Part shown: positions 37,228 through 47,191 of the stretch, piece after piece
Numbering within the stretch: the first letter of the stretch is position 1
How the letters are laid out: each line of letters opens with the position of its first letter
NCBI GenBank assembly: GCA_016271365.2
Contig: CM028131.1
Location: 170,256,501-170,320,500, forward strand
Source: Neoceratodus forsteri
Taxonomy: Eukaryota; Chordata; Ceratodontiformes; Ceratodontidae
Direction: 5' to 3'
Length of the DNA: 64,000 bases
Program-made: the position numbers and the translations under genes
The notes under the pieces: model-generated
Told to the model about the DNA's origin: nothing
Databases searched by the model: none
What the model saw: only the letters and a program-made list of their open reading frames with translations

Positions 37228-37864
37228 ATAGAAACATAGAATTTTATGGCAGATATGGACTGCTTGGCCCACCTAATCTGGCCGTTTCCCTAGATAATGG
37301 ATAAGTTGCAGATTCTAGTTAACCAACAGCCTACTTCCTCCTACCCCCTACTAGAATTGCTTCTGTCTGTCCCATGCATTCTTGAATTCCCCCACTGTTT
37401 TTGACTCCACAACCTCCTCAGAAAGGCTGTTCCATGCATCCAAAACTCTCTTCATGAAAATATACTTCCTCATATTACCTCTGAGCCGTCCCCCCCTCTA
37501 TCTTCAAATTGTGCCCCCTTGTTCTTGAACATCTCTTTTTCTGAAAGATGCTTCCCTCTTGGACTTTGTTGATTCCTTTGAGGTACTTGAAAGTTTTTAT
37601 CATGTCCCCCCCTCACTCCTTTCCTCGAGGGTGTACTTATTAAGCTCCTTTAGTCTCTCTTCATATGTCTTCTGGTGCAGACCCTGCACCATCTTGGTTG
37701 CCCTCCTTTGGACAGCCACCACCCTGTCTATCTCTTTGCAGAGATGGAGTCTCCAGAGCTGCACACAGTACTCCAGATGGGGTCTCACCAACTGTCTGTA
37801 CAGATGGTTAACAACTTCCTGTTTTCTACTGGTGATGTCTCTCCCTATGCATCCCAGTATCCCC
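37228..37864 (-). mobile_element. CR1 LINE, 3' part (split by the endogenous retrovirus)
   Basis: The 3' tail gaaacatagaaacatag lies at 37222-37240. The frames match the CR1 at 23031, with QLVRPHLEYCVQLWRLHL at 37780-37735. The copy stops at cagtatcccc (37864) and resumes at 54575 with ccagccctcc. The unbroken CR1 copy has exactly that join at about 23665-23680. Confidence 0.88.
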
Positions 37865-38623
37865 TGTAACAGTGGGTAAAAAATTCCCATTTAGTAAATT
37901 ATCTATTATAAATACTTAGAAAGGAGACGAACGGAGACGGTACTGATGGCGGAAGAATTTAATGATTATAACAATAATCATAGCAAGAGATTACAAGTGG
38001 TACATTTTTCATTCTTAATTCTTCATTCTTAATTCTTCATTCTTAATTTTTAATTCTTAATTCTTCAAACTAACAGTGTATAGTGGCTTGCTTATATAGT
38101 GGAGGACAGTACTATGGTTGTCTATGATTGGTACAAAACAAATACAAACATTAACTTAAAAGGCAATTCTCTTTTTCGTTCTTGCATGAGCTAATCCTTA
38201 CTTAGCACAAATGTATTGATAGTGTAAATTATATTACTATATAAGGCTAGCAACAGTAGTCATTACCAGTTACTAAGGTCTTAGGAGGAAGAAATAGGTT
38301 TGCACTTAGGAATGTGCACACAAGCATTTATTCTGGCCTGTCCTCCTGATAATAATAGTCAGAAGGGTAATTTAAACTCTATCCCTGTATTTCTGTCTTG
38401 CAGACACTTAAAACACCTGTCTGCCATTACTCACATGGTCAATACAAATATCAAAAGACATTTTAATATTACAACTTGTGGTTTAGTTAAACCTGTAGCT
38501 TTTATAAGTTTTAATATGATCCTGCTTCATAGATCAATATTAGTTACACAAACACATTATGTTTTAGACCAAAATGAGGTTTAGGCTAAAATATTGGGAC
38601 ACATTTCTTTATCCCCTATTACA
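37865..38623 (-). repeat. Endogenous retrovirus 3' LTR
   Basis: This 759-bp LTR is nearly identical to 53806-54569. Differences include single substitutions and copy-number change in an attcttaattc array near 38010-38060. Any open frame inside it is antisense to the provirus and is shared simply because the LTRs are copies. Confidence 0.9.
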
Positions 38624-38638
38624 AGCTCCCCTTGGCCC
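38624..38638 (-). promoter_or_regulatory. Probable polypurine tract of the endogenous retrovirus
   Basis: On the minus strand gggccaaggggagct lies directly before the 3' LTR start tgtaatagg. This is the normal place and composition for the plus-strand primer. Confidence 0.75.
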
Positions 38639-38654
38639 AATAATTGCCTAATTA

Positions 38655-39567
38655 TTATTTATGCAACAATGCAGCTCCTCTGAGCATGTACATCTCACTA
38701 TGTACTTCACGAATAGTAAGTCCTAAGCGACACAGGCTTATAATTACCAAGAACACTAAGACCACTGGCAACACAAGTAAAACTTTAAAAGACAGGACTC
38801 CTAAGGGTCCCCGTGCATAGCTATAAATTAAGTGCTCATTATCACTCTCACTGAGCAATTAATTTACAACTACTTGTGCCTTATGAATTTGTATCAAATG
38901 AGTATCTTTTTGATTTAAAAATGACTGTACATTAAGAAACAGGAGAGGTATCACAGCTCCAAATGATGACACTTAACATGTCAATTAACATAGTGGCATA
39001 AACTTTGACACACCAGTATCTGCACAACTATTGTTAACATTCATATTCCAACCAGAGAAAATCTAGACTTATATGTACTCTACTGTACTTCACATTATTC
39101 ACAAGCATTTGATCAATAAGTGTTGATTAAATCCACTCTCTGGCCCTTTTGTCACATTTGGGCATTCAGTTGGTGTTACAGTTAAGTATATGGCATTTGA
39201 GACTACAAAACATAATGAGTTGCTTAAACTAGCATAGTTACAAACACTATTATTACCCCAAAAACAGTAGGACAGAGTTAACACATAAACATTATTGTCC
39301 TTTGGTGTGGCTCTGTTTAAAACAAGAAACACATTTTTTCTGTTTTTAGTCCATGTAGCTTTGCTGTGATCCAGTCTTGAGCTTTGAGGCACAGCTGCTA
39401 GACCAGCTGTTAAGTATGTCCACACACCAATTCGTAGAAAAGTCAGTGTTCATATTGCTGGCTGGCTGATTAGCAGACACACTGCACTGGTCAGGGGTGC
39501 AGGGCTGTCGGGCAGACATACGCTCAGTACGTCCAAGCGTACAGAAAAAAAGAAGAGGGGGCAACAA
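38655..39567 (-). pseudogene. Degraded retroviral env remnant
   Basis: Three minus-strand frames lie next to the 3' LTR, where env belongs. 39567-39346 starts with a short hydrophobic signal-like segment. 39425-39099 is a cysteine-containing, asparagine-rich stretch like a surface subunit. 38858-38655 has one strong membrane-spanning segment followed by a short basic/polar tail, like the end of a transmembrane subunit. Frames overlap or are separated by stops, and the total is only about 900 bp, so most of the gene is missing. No fusion peptide or furin-type site was recognised. The family is not assigned. Confidence 0.6.
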
Positions 39568-40860
39568 AAACAGCTGCCAATGGCAATTTACACTTGTGCA
39601 TTAGATTTTTGTTTTTGTTTTACTGTGAGTTGTTTCAGCCCAAGACAAGTCCAAGATTCCCACATGGGATGGGGGGGCACGCAGTCAAGTCAGCACTAGG
39701 AGGGGAGTCGGGAATCAGGATGTTTGTATTTGCCCTGCAGCATGTGTCATCTATCAGTATTTGCAAACTATGCCTCTGCTGCTTTCCTTTTCCAGCAATC
39801 CAGTCAGCGCGTGACTTTTGCCAATTTGGTATATGGCGGGAAGGATTGGGACTCAGCACGTGAAATGCCCTGTTGTTGTCTCACTTGTCTAATTGGTTCC
39901 AGTTTCAGCAGTGGCAGCCTGTGGTAGGATACAGCACTGCACTGGGTGACAGTAGCGGTGAACGAACACGGATTATACATAATCATCGTGTCAGGTGACT
40001 GGTTAGACCATTAATTTTATTTGCTTATTCAGTTGACTGTCACTGCTGTGCCGTCAGTAATTTTTCTGCTTATTAAGATTACTTCTCCGGAGCAGTGGTC
40101 ACACGGTCCTTCTGATCAAGGGAACAGGCGTGGAACTGGCACAGAAGGAAGTGACTAACCTGATAAGGTGAGATTCAAGAGCAGCATTAACTTTATAGAC
40201 CATTCTGACCTGAATTACTGACTGACAAAATGTATATTCTTTTTTTCTTTCAGCCGCAGACAGCATAGACTGAGGCAGACAGACGCAGTCTGACAGTACT
40301 CTGGTAGGTTTCTGGCTTCACTCTGTCCAGAATAAAACACAATTCTTGTTTCTGTCCATTTCTTTCATCAGCTTTACTGCTGTGCTACCAGTTTCATAAC
40401 ATCCTGTTGAGGAGAGGGCATACCAGGTATCGGTGGCATCAGGTTATATTCAAACATTTACTTGACAAAGGGAGACTGTCTGGTAATTTACTCGTTTTTT
40501 TCACTGACTTCCCATTATTTGAAACTGAAATTTAGGAGCCCTACCTCTGTGAAGGATAGTGAGGACAGTTGTTTGCTTGGTCTATGGAGTTTTTATCAGT
40601 TATTTAGTTAAAATGAAAACTGTTGCATGTTATTAATTTAAATTGCCCTTACAATTTTCCGATTGTTCTGATGTTGTCAGGGTTTGGATTTTATTAGGGA
40701 GTGTGAAATGTGTGTGTGTGTGTGTGTGTGATTGCCTTCTGAAAATGCATCTTCATGGATAAGCAATGTAGCTTACATTCTGTGAAGGAACACAAAAGTA
40801 CTGCAAAGTCATGCGCGATCACGCCTAATCTGCCTCCCTCCTTAAAAAATCATGGAAGTG
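39568..40860. other. Unassigned DNA inside the LTR pair
   Basis: No retroviral pol or gag is recognised. There are exon-like splice borders (a gataaggtgag donor near 40163; a ttctttcag acceptor at about 40254 with a ctggtaggt donor at about 40302), but the enclosed 45-50 bp is not obviously coding. A short (GT)n lies at 40711-40731. Confidence 0.4.
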
Positions 40861-41130
40861 AAGTAATGAAATGCATGTAATAGGAAACATATTTCGTTTT
40901 GTTCATTTCATGAAAACGAAATACCATTTTGTACATCACTAAGTCTGCTCCTAACAATTACAATGACATCGTAAACAGTGTCACATGTCACCAAATTGAA
41001 GTAATGAAATTCAGGAATAGGAATCATTTTCATTTTCTGTTGTTTCATGGAAACGAATTATCATTTTGTATTTCACTATCTCTGCCCTAACAATTATTGA
41101 CATCATCAAAATTGACACGTTACTGGAACC
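40861..41130. repeat. Two tandem copies of a 138-bp unit
   Basis: aagtaatgaaat starts at 40861 and 40999. Both copies go on to a tttcatg-aaacga block, then ccattttgta or tcattttgta and a ctaacaatta block. The copies have diverged noticeably. Confidence 0.7.
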
Positions 41131-41638
41131 TGGTGGATTCAATTATTTATTTTTACATCATATATACTTATTTGAAGGGAGTGAAAAATCAGATATAAGG
41201 CATCATTCCCTGTGGTCATAGCACTATCTCAATAGTATGTGTGTTGAGTGTCAATGTGATGCATGTTATGTGATGTGATTGGTATTGCAGATTGTGTTGT
41301 GATGGGTGTGCATCTAAATATTTGGTCAACGCCTGTATAATGGAAGAAAATTGAGTTACTCACATAATTCATTTTAACATACAACATAATGAGCTAGTGA
41401 GTTTATTGTAATCCTAAGTGGAGTATTTTACTGTTTCTAATCAGTGTGAAAATCAGTTTTGTTGTCTATATAAAACAGGCAAAGAAATCCCTGTGTCCTG
41501 ATTGGCTGAGACTTGATTCTAGCCATTGCAGTAAGAGAGTACCACCACTGGCTAAAACAAGTCCCTGCCAACCAGAGCAACTATTGGTAAAAGGTGCAAT
41601 AATAAGAAAGCATTTGAACTTTAGAACACCGACTTCAA

Positions 41639-41677
41639 AGTTTTTGTATGAGTCATGGCTCTGTTTTTCTCACTGTG
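41639..41677 (-). promoter_or_regulatory. V(D)J recombination signal, 23-bp spacer
   Basis: On the minus strand the VH exon is followed directly by heptamer CACAGTG (41677-41671), exactly 23 bases (41670-41648), and nonamer ACAAAAACT (41647-41639). The heptamer is consensus and the nonamer differs from ACAAAAACC at the last base only. A 23-bp signal 3' of a V exon is the rule for immunoglobulin heavy-chain V segments, and also for V segments at TCR alpha, beta, gamma and delta loci and at lambda-type light-chain loci. RAG1/RAG2 would recognise it. Confidence 0.92.
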
Positions 41678-41979
41678 AGTCTCTTCTCGCACAGTAATAG
41701 ACAGCGGTGTCTGCCACTTGCAGGATATTCATCTGTAAATAGAAATTGCTGCTGTCAGTCGAGGCCCAGAACCTACCCTGGATCACAGGGTCACAGCTAC
41801 TATAGATGTGGATCCTGTAGGTGACGAGCCCCTCGAGTCCTTTCCCAGGGCCTGCCTCACCCAGTCCATGTAGTGACTGTTGATGTTGAACCCACTAACC
41901 CCACATCTCAGCGGCACCGACTGACCAGGCTGTTTCACTTCGGAATCATACTGGGTCAACACTACATCTGATCGGACAC
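41678..41979 (-). pseudogene. Immunoglobulin VH-like segment with one-base deletion
   Basis: The V exon lies on the minus strand after a good acceptor (tttctctatatttccag, AG at 41981-41980). It opens with the leader end VRS, then DVVLTQ of framework 1. The first conserved Cys is TGT at 41905-41903 in RCGVSGF; the conserved Trp is TGG at 41863-41861 in MDWVRQA. A base is missing in the following run (gccct where gcccct is expected, near 41847-41852), which shifts the frame; the codon starts of Trp and second Cys are 170 bases apart. Past it the frame reads through [17 protein letters not shown] to [10 protein letters not shown], with the second Cys at 41693-41691. In framework 2 GLEW is GLEG. 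The heavy-chain-like pattern is strong; a VH-type delta-chain segment is the main alternative. The deletion could be real or an assembly error. Confidence 0.9.
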
Positions 41980-42157
41980 CTGGAAATATAGAGAAAGGCA
42001 GAGTTATAGAAATAGCAAGTATTCCATGGTAACTTGAAAAATTTAAAAAATGTAGAATTTATTGAGTTCTTACATTGCAGTGAGGCAAGAGAATCGGTGA
42101 TCCCAAAACTGGCATATTAAAATGTTGTCTTGAGTGAAGGGGTTATGAAAGACTCAC

Positions 42158-42182
42158 CCTTCATAAGTGGGATGGATGGCAT
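42158..42182 (-). other. Candidate degenerate leader exon of the VH segment
   Basis: ATG at 42182-42180 starts eight codons plus one base ending at a GTGAGT donor (42157). The split-codon phase matches the acceptor at 41980, giving an intron of 178 bp. A tataaaaaata run lies about 5-15 bases upstream, and ctgcaaat, one base off the Ig octamer atgcaaat, lies about 30-40 bases upstream. The peptide is short and not very hydrophobic, while a normal first leader exon is about 46 bases, so this is either a shortened relic or chance. Confidence 0.35.
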
Positions 42183-42905
42183 GTGTATTTTTTATACTTT
42201 ATGTTAAGTAATTTGCAGTGTATAACAACTGACTAGACAGCAAACTGCAAAACATACAGCTGGGTAATTAATTTACAATTAGCAACAGTAACTTCAATAA
42301 CCAAACCTATTTATAACTCTGTAAGGCTTGGCATCTGTTAGCAACAGTAGTCCATCGGGGCAGTACATCTTGTACTAATAAGAGCAGAGCCAGGCTGTAG
42401 AATTCAATGAAGTATTCACTATGATGTGTTGTGATTTTTTTCTCACAGGGTACAACCCTTCCATCACTGTGGTGAACAGTGGCGTTGCAGTGATCTGAGT
42501 CCAGGGGCTACTGATGGGTACACGGGTATGCTGGTGCTGTTGGGTCGTCAGTTCCTGAGGATGAGTCAGGAGCCACTGAAACAGCTATAGGTGCCATTTC
42601 ATTGCCTATTTCCTGGTAAGTGAAATGAGTTATTCATTTTGAAATTTGAGATATTGACTTGCCGTGCTAAGTGGCGATTGCAAATGGTGATGGTTAGTTC
42701 GAAGTTTACCGGTGGCAGTGATATTTTTAGCGTGGCATGAGTATACGTTGGCTGGCACCTTTTCCATTGGGTATACTGGGCGATTTATAACTGTTAGAGG
42801 GTGCCAGCCAACCAATCAGAATAAAGGGATTTTCTTGCTTTCTGAGCCCCATTGTATAATCATTGTTTTCTAAGCTGCTAACACAAGTATTTCTCTGCTC
42901 AGGTA
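42183..42905. other. Unassigned DNA upstream of the VH segment
   Basis: An exon-like interval at about 42450-42615 (ttttttctcacag acceptor, ctggtaagt donor) is open in one frame for about 45 codons, but matches no family I know. Nothing else was recognised. Confidence 0.35.
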
Positions 42906-42934
42906 AAAACATTTATTTTATTCAATATGTCAAA

Positions 42935-43105
42935 AATAGAAACATAGAAGCTGTTGGCAGAAGGAGACGGCTAGGTCCATGTAGTCTGCCCATTTGTCTT
43001 GGCCCTATTTTAACACTCTGGTTATCCTTTGTAATCAGGGCCTCTCTTGCCTGTCCCATGCATTCTTGAATCCCCCCACAGTGTTGACCCCCACAACCCC
43101 GGGAC
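42935..43105 (-). mobile_element. CR1 3' fragment
   Basis: aatagaaacatagaagctgt at the left, then a tagtctgcccattt block and a cctgtcccatgcattcttga block, match the 3' UTR and C-terminal part of the CR1 copies at 23031 and 37228. It breaks off near 43105. Confidence 0.75.
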
Positions 43106-43969
43106 CCCCACAGCACACGTCATACTGTGCAGAGCGCCAGGTGCAAGTCGCTGGCCTGCCCTGCGTGATGCACGCTAATGGGGCCATAATGACATGCAAA
43201 TGTCCCCATTTGTGCCTTGCATATATTAGGGTCTCATTTGCATGCCCCCACTGAATATCGCGGGTGATGCACCTAGCGCAACTGCAGTGTCGCTTGCACA
43301 TCTGCTGATTAATTACTGCTGATATAATGGTATCTGACTAGACACACCAGCCTGTTTAAGATGATAAGTTAAGTCATATGGAAGATTTTTAACCCCGTGG
43401 TGGCACTCTCACTTATGAGTGGTACTCATCATATGTCAGATCAAGGAATAGGGTGTGCTTAAAATTAGCAACAATATGGGATAAATAGGAGTAAAACTAG
43501 TACACTGCTCTATACAAGCAAAAAGTGATGTACACTTCAGTGATGAAACCTGTAAACAGATCTTATTTGTTTAGTAAAAAGAGATTTCAACCGTACTGGT
43601 CCTGCAGTAGAAGATGGAGGTTCGATTTTATTGGGACCAATGTTGAAGATGGAATTACACAGCTGGGGATACAGAGGTCCTTCTTCAGGTGAAGAAGGAC
43701 CTGGGGGCCCCGAAAGCGTGTGTATAATTCCATCTTTGTACAAGACACTTGTTGGTCCAATAAAATGTATCAAACCTTCCATCTTCTCCTGTTTAATAGA
43801 TCTTACAAACTTCATAAATGTGAGTGGTGACATCTATTTTTTTTACTGCATTAGTAAATTTTTCAGGCATTAAATGTGTCATACACAGGGTACTGGATAG
43901 TTATTGATTTAGCATTTTCATTTGTGTGCCATTTCAAATTTTAGAGGGTTACTGGCAACATTTTTTCAT
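43106..43969. other. Unassigned DNA, CpG-richer patch with two octamer matches
   Basis: atgcaaat at 43194-43201 and its complement atttgcat at 43236-43243 are exact immunoglobulin octamers in opposite orientation, about 1.2 kb from the VH exon. No leader exon is seen next to them. A gaggtccttcttcagg-type inverted repeat occurs at 43675-43700. Confidence 0.4.
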
Positions 43970-44215
43970 TGCATAATATCACTTACTTGGACCTCAGTAA
44001 AGCATTAAATTTGGTACCACAAGTGAGACTTGCATTTAGGCAAAGGGTTTTATGGGCAGGAGTTATTTTCCATACTATTTGGGATATTTATAGCAGACCT
44101 CTCGGTGGGAATTGACAGCACCATCAGTCTGTTTGTGGAAGACACCAAGATTGGAGAAGTGTTGATGGCCAAGTTGGGTGGCAAGGTTTGCAGGCAGATC
44201 TTGATAGACCAAATA
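43970..44215 (+). mobile_element. CR1 reverse transcriptase fragment
   Basis: Codons for a YLDLSKALNLVPQ-like block at 43985 and a degenerate VDDTK-like block at 44140 match the CR1 core. It is short and broken, and a SINE insertion follows. Confidence 0.65.
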
Positions 44216-44257
44216 GTATTTTTCATATTCTTGTACCCGACCACTGTTGCTATTCTT

Positions 44258-44841
44258 TTTTTATTTTTCCTTTCTTTTTTTATCCCACCTTGCTGCCCTC
44301 TCACCCTACTCCTTCAGACTTGGTCAATCCCCTTGTGGATCCCATGTGGATCCCATCCATGGTTTCTGCCCATAGAGTGCTGGGCCAACTCATACCTTCA
44401 CTCAGTCTCCACCTTAGGAGTGCCTGTACATTGGAGTCTTGCCCATGGGTAGGAGATCCCAGGGGGACCAGTCGTCATCCGGGGTAGAGAGGGTGTTTTT
44501 CACATTTTTCCTTCCCTTGTTGTCCCTCTACCCCTGAGGACGTCGGCACACAGGACTGACGTCCAGACAGATGGCATGCTGACGCACACCGTTGTCAAGT
44601 GCCCAGACGTCCTCCCCTCCCGGCTCTTGTAGAGCCGCCTGTGCCCCGGTGCCTGTGCTTCCACCGGCCCAGGAGCATCGGGTGCTCGTGGCACCCCAGG
44701 ATCCCACCCCTTGAGGAGGAGAGCATCCATTGGGATGCTCGATCCTCCTCCTCCTCCAACCCTGGCAACCCGAGTCTGTTCCTAACCCGGTCGCTAGGCA
44801 GTGGTGGTGGGCGGCCCAGCGCCAACCTCGTGCCACCGGGC
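44258..44841 (-). mobile_element. tRNA-type SINE with 14-bp target duplication
   Basis: ctgttgctattctt is repeated exactly at 44244-44257 and 44842-44855. The T-rich run at the left is the complement of the SINE A-tail. The right end holds the head: a complement of the gccggcccggtggcacg type with the ctaggttagga-like B-box region near 44780. The gatcgagcatcc-type body block matches the copies at 15359 and 36280. Confidence 0.85.
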
Positions 44842-44989
44842 CTGTTGCTATTCTTCATTCCATAGTACACAATGCCACAATATATTGAATGTGAATATCT
44901 GTTCATACTGCATATAGAAATAGATGGATTCTTATGAAATAACAACCCATTTTAATTTCCAGTACTTGATACTTAGTTGTTGCCATCAA

Positions 44990-46170
44990 TGCTGAGTAAT
45001 TAAAGGATCCAACAGTTGCCTCCCTTAATATTTGTAGCCTCCCCAAAAATGTTGACTTATTTCAGGGCTGAGTTGCCCAGAATCACCCTGATGTCATATC
45101 GGTAGTTGAAACTTGGCTCAGCAACTGCACCCCAGACTCCGCGGTGTCACTCCCCTGTTTTACTCTACATCATGTTGACTGAACTGCTAACAAATTGGGT
45201 GGATGTGCACTGTATGCCCAGAACTTATTACTCTGGGTTCGCCTACCATGACCACATCCGATAACTGAGCACCACTGTAAATGTGCCTATTGGTCTGCTT
45301 CACAAGTACAAGCACTGACTCCAATCTGAAGCTCTCCACTTAGCTGTCTCAGCATCAATACCATCACTCATAGACTATGGAATCAATATTTATGGGGTAG
45401 CTGACAACACACACCTAAACAAAATTAGGCTGGCCCTTAATAAGGCCTGTGGACTAGCTACTGGCTTTGCCAGATTCACACATACCTGCACCTTTTACAC
45501 CTCAAACAACTGGAAAAACTTTGATGGGATGTGCAAATATCAGACCTTCCTCTGCCCAAAAAATAACATCAGGGCTACTATCACCTGCTCTCACCACCCT
45601 CCCTCCAGGCACCACTGTCAACCTGCTTCAGGGTATCTTGCTGCAAGACTTCTTCAGGTCAAAGAACCTTTAGGTACCTTGACCCCAGCTGGCTTAACTC
45701 AGTACTAAACACACTCCTCACAGAACCCGAACTAGGTCAGTTCAAGACCCAGATAAGAGATCTAATCTCTTATGTCTCAGTCTGTGACTGTCCCTGACAT
45801 CTAGCCCTACACCTCCCCATGAATAAATGCTGGTCCAGCTGCCCCAGGTGTGCCTATATTTCATAGTGACACCTCAGTCCTTCCCAGGCCTGCAAATAAC
45901 CACCAGTGCATGGCTGGTGCCACTGCCCTTCAGTTAATGTTTTTTAACATGCTACCATCTGTCCTATGTACCAGTGTTTATTGCTGTATCACCAACTGCT
46001 TCAGCTGTGTTATCTGTAACCATTTTGTAACCATTTCTGTAACTATCATGTATAATTGTGTATAATTGTTGCTACTGTCCTTGATGCCTCTGTTCTCATT
46101 GACGTGGAACCTTTGTAAAGGAGTCTATGACTCAAAGGTATGTTTTCCAATATTTTCAATAAATAAATAA
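44990..46170 (+). mobile_element. Internally deleted LINE
   Basis: 44990-45235 encodes an endonuclease N-terminal part (a DVISVVETWLSN stretch). It jumps near 45290 to the C-terminal region (ASIPSLIDYGINIYG at about 45354; LNKACGLATGF near 45450). The 3' UTR ends at 46170 with aataaataaataaa and is the same family as the tail at 35032-35302. The reverse transcriptase core is missing. Confidence 0.7.
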
Positions 46171-47191
46171 AATAAATAAATGGACATGGTTATGTTTTGA
46201 GCCTATTTGTAAAGACTATTTATGAACTTGTCTATAGTTTGACCAAATAACATTATAAATGTATACAGCATTGTTACAGATCATCAGAGTGTCATCTCCA
46301 GAGTATATGTGTGTGTGTGTGTGTGTGTGTGGGAGGGAGGGAGGCCACCAGTTATGTGCCCCCTAAATGTTGTACTGCATGGTCTGATGGGCACCATGGC
46401 AGGAGCAGTAGTGTTCCTGCTGTCTCCTATTGTTGCTGCCCCTTTGGTTGTCATGAAGAATATCTGCAGGCAGTTGTGCCAGTGGTGGTGGTGGGGGGTT
46501 CACCGTTCACTGGATCTGCAATGGATGGTCACTCTTCCTGTTGTGTGTACCAATGTTGCGACACACTGCTGGTATCTGCAGGAATAAAGGTGCTATGATT
46601 GCTGATGATTTTTCCCCTGGCATGGTCCAGTGTTGGTACCAGAAGCATAGATGGTCAGAAAGTTGCTCACTAGCCACAAAAGCAATGCATGTATTACTGC
46701 AATAATTATTTTTGGATGTCCTGACTGATACTCCCCCTTTAAAAATGTGTGTTGACACAAATGATAATTACGAAATTCATGGCTTAAACTTTAATATACA
46801 ATATTTGATACAGCACCCATTGTGGATGCTCCATGCAATTTTCTACATACCCTTTAAGAATGGGCTCAAAAAAGATCAGATTCTCATTGCATTTCAATCT
46901 GTGATGGCAATGAGGTTATTCTGTATATTCATCATGGATTGAAATTTTTTGTGGCGTAGATAGAAAGTGACAGTGTGTGAAGGTGCAGATAGAAAGCCAG
47001 TGAATCTAAGTGCATGAAGGTGCAGATAGAAATTCAGTGACAGCACATGAAGTCGAGATAGCAGGTCACACTGCATCAAGGTAAACATAATAAGTGACAG
47101 AACATTAAGGTACATATACAGCAGACAGCATTTTTGGAAAAGCCTATGTTAATTAATATGAATGCAATGGTATTGTTGGAAGCATAAACAG
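46171..47191. other. Unassigned DNA with TG run, before the hAT transposase
   Basis: (GT)n lies at about 46305-46331. At 46960-47110 a gaaggtgcagatagaaa motif recurs two to three times, consistent with hAT subterminal repeats. No left terminal repeat was found. Confidence 0.45.

Noticed and set aside
38300..38584. 94-codon frame conserved in both retroviral LTRs (also 54246-54530)
   Set aside because: Conservation follows from the LTRs being copies of each other, and the frame is antisense to the provirus.
40163..40305. Possible non-coding exons of a host gene
   Set aside because: Splice-like signals only; no reading frame or known element ties them together.
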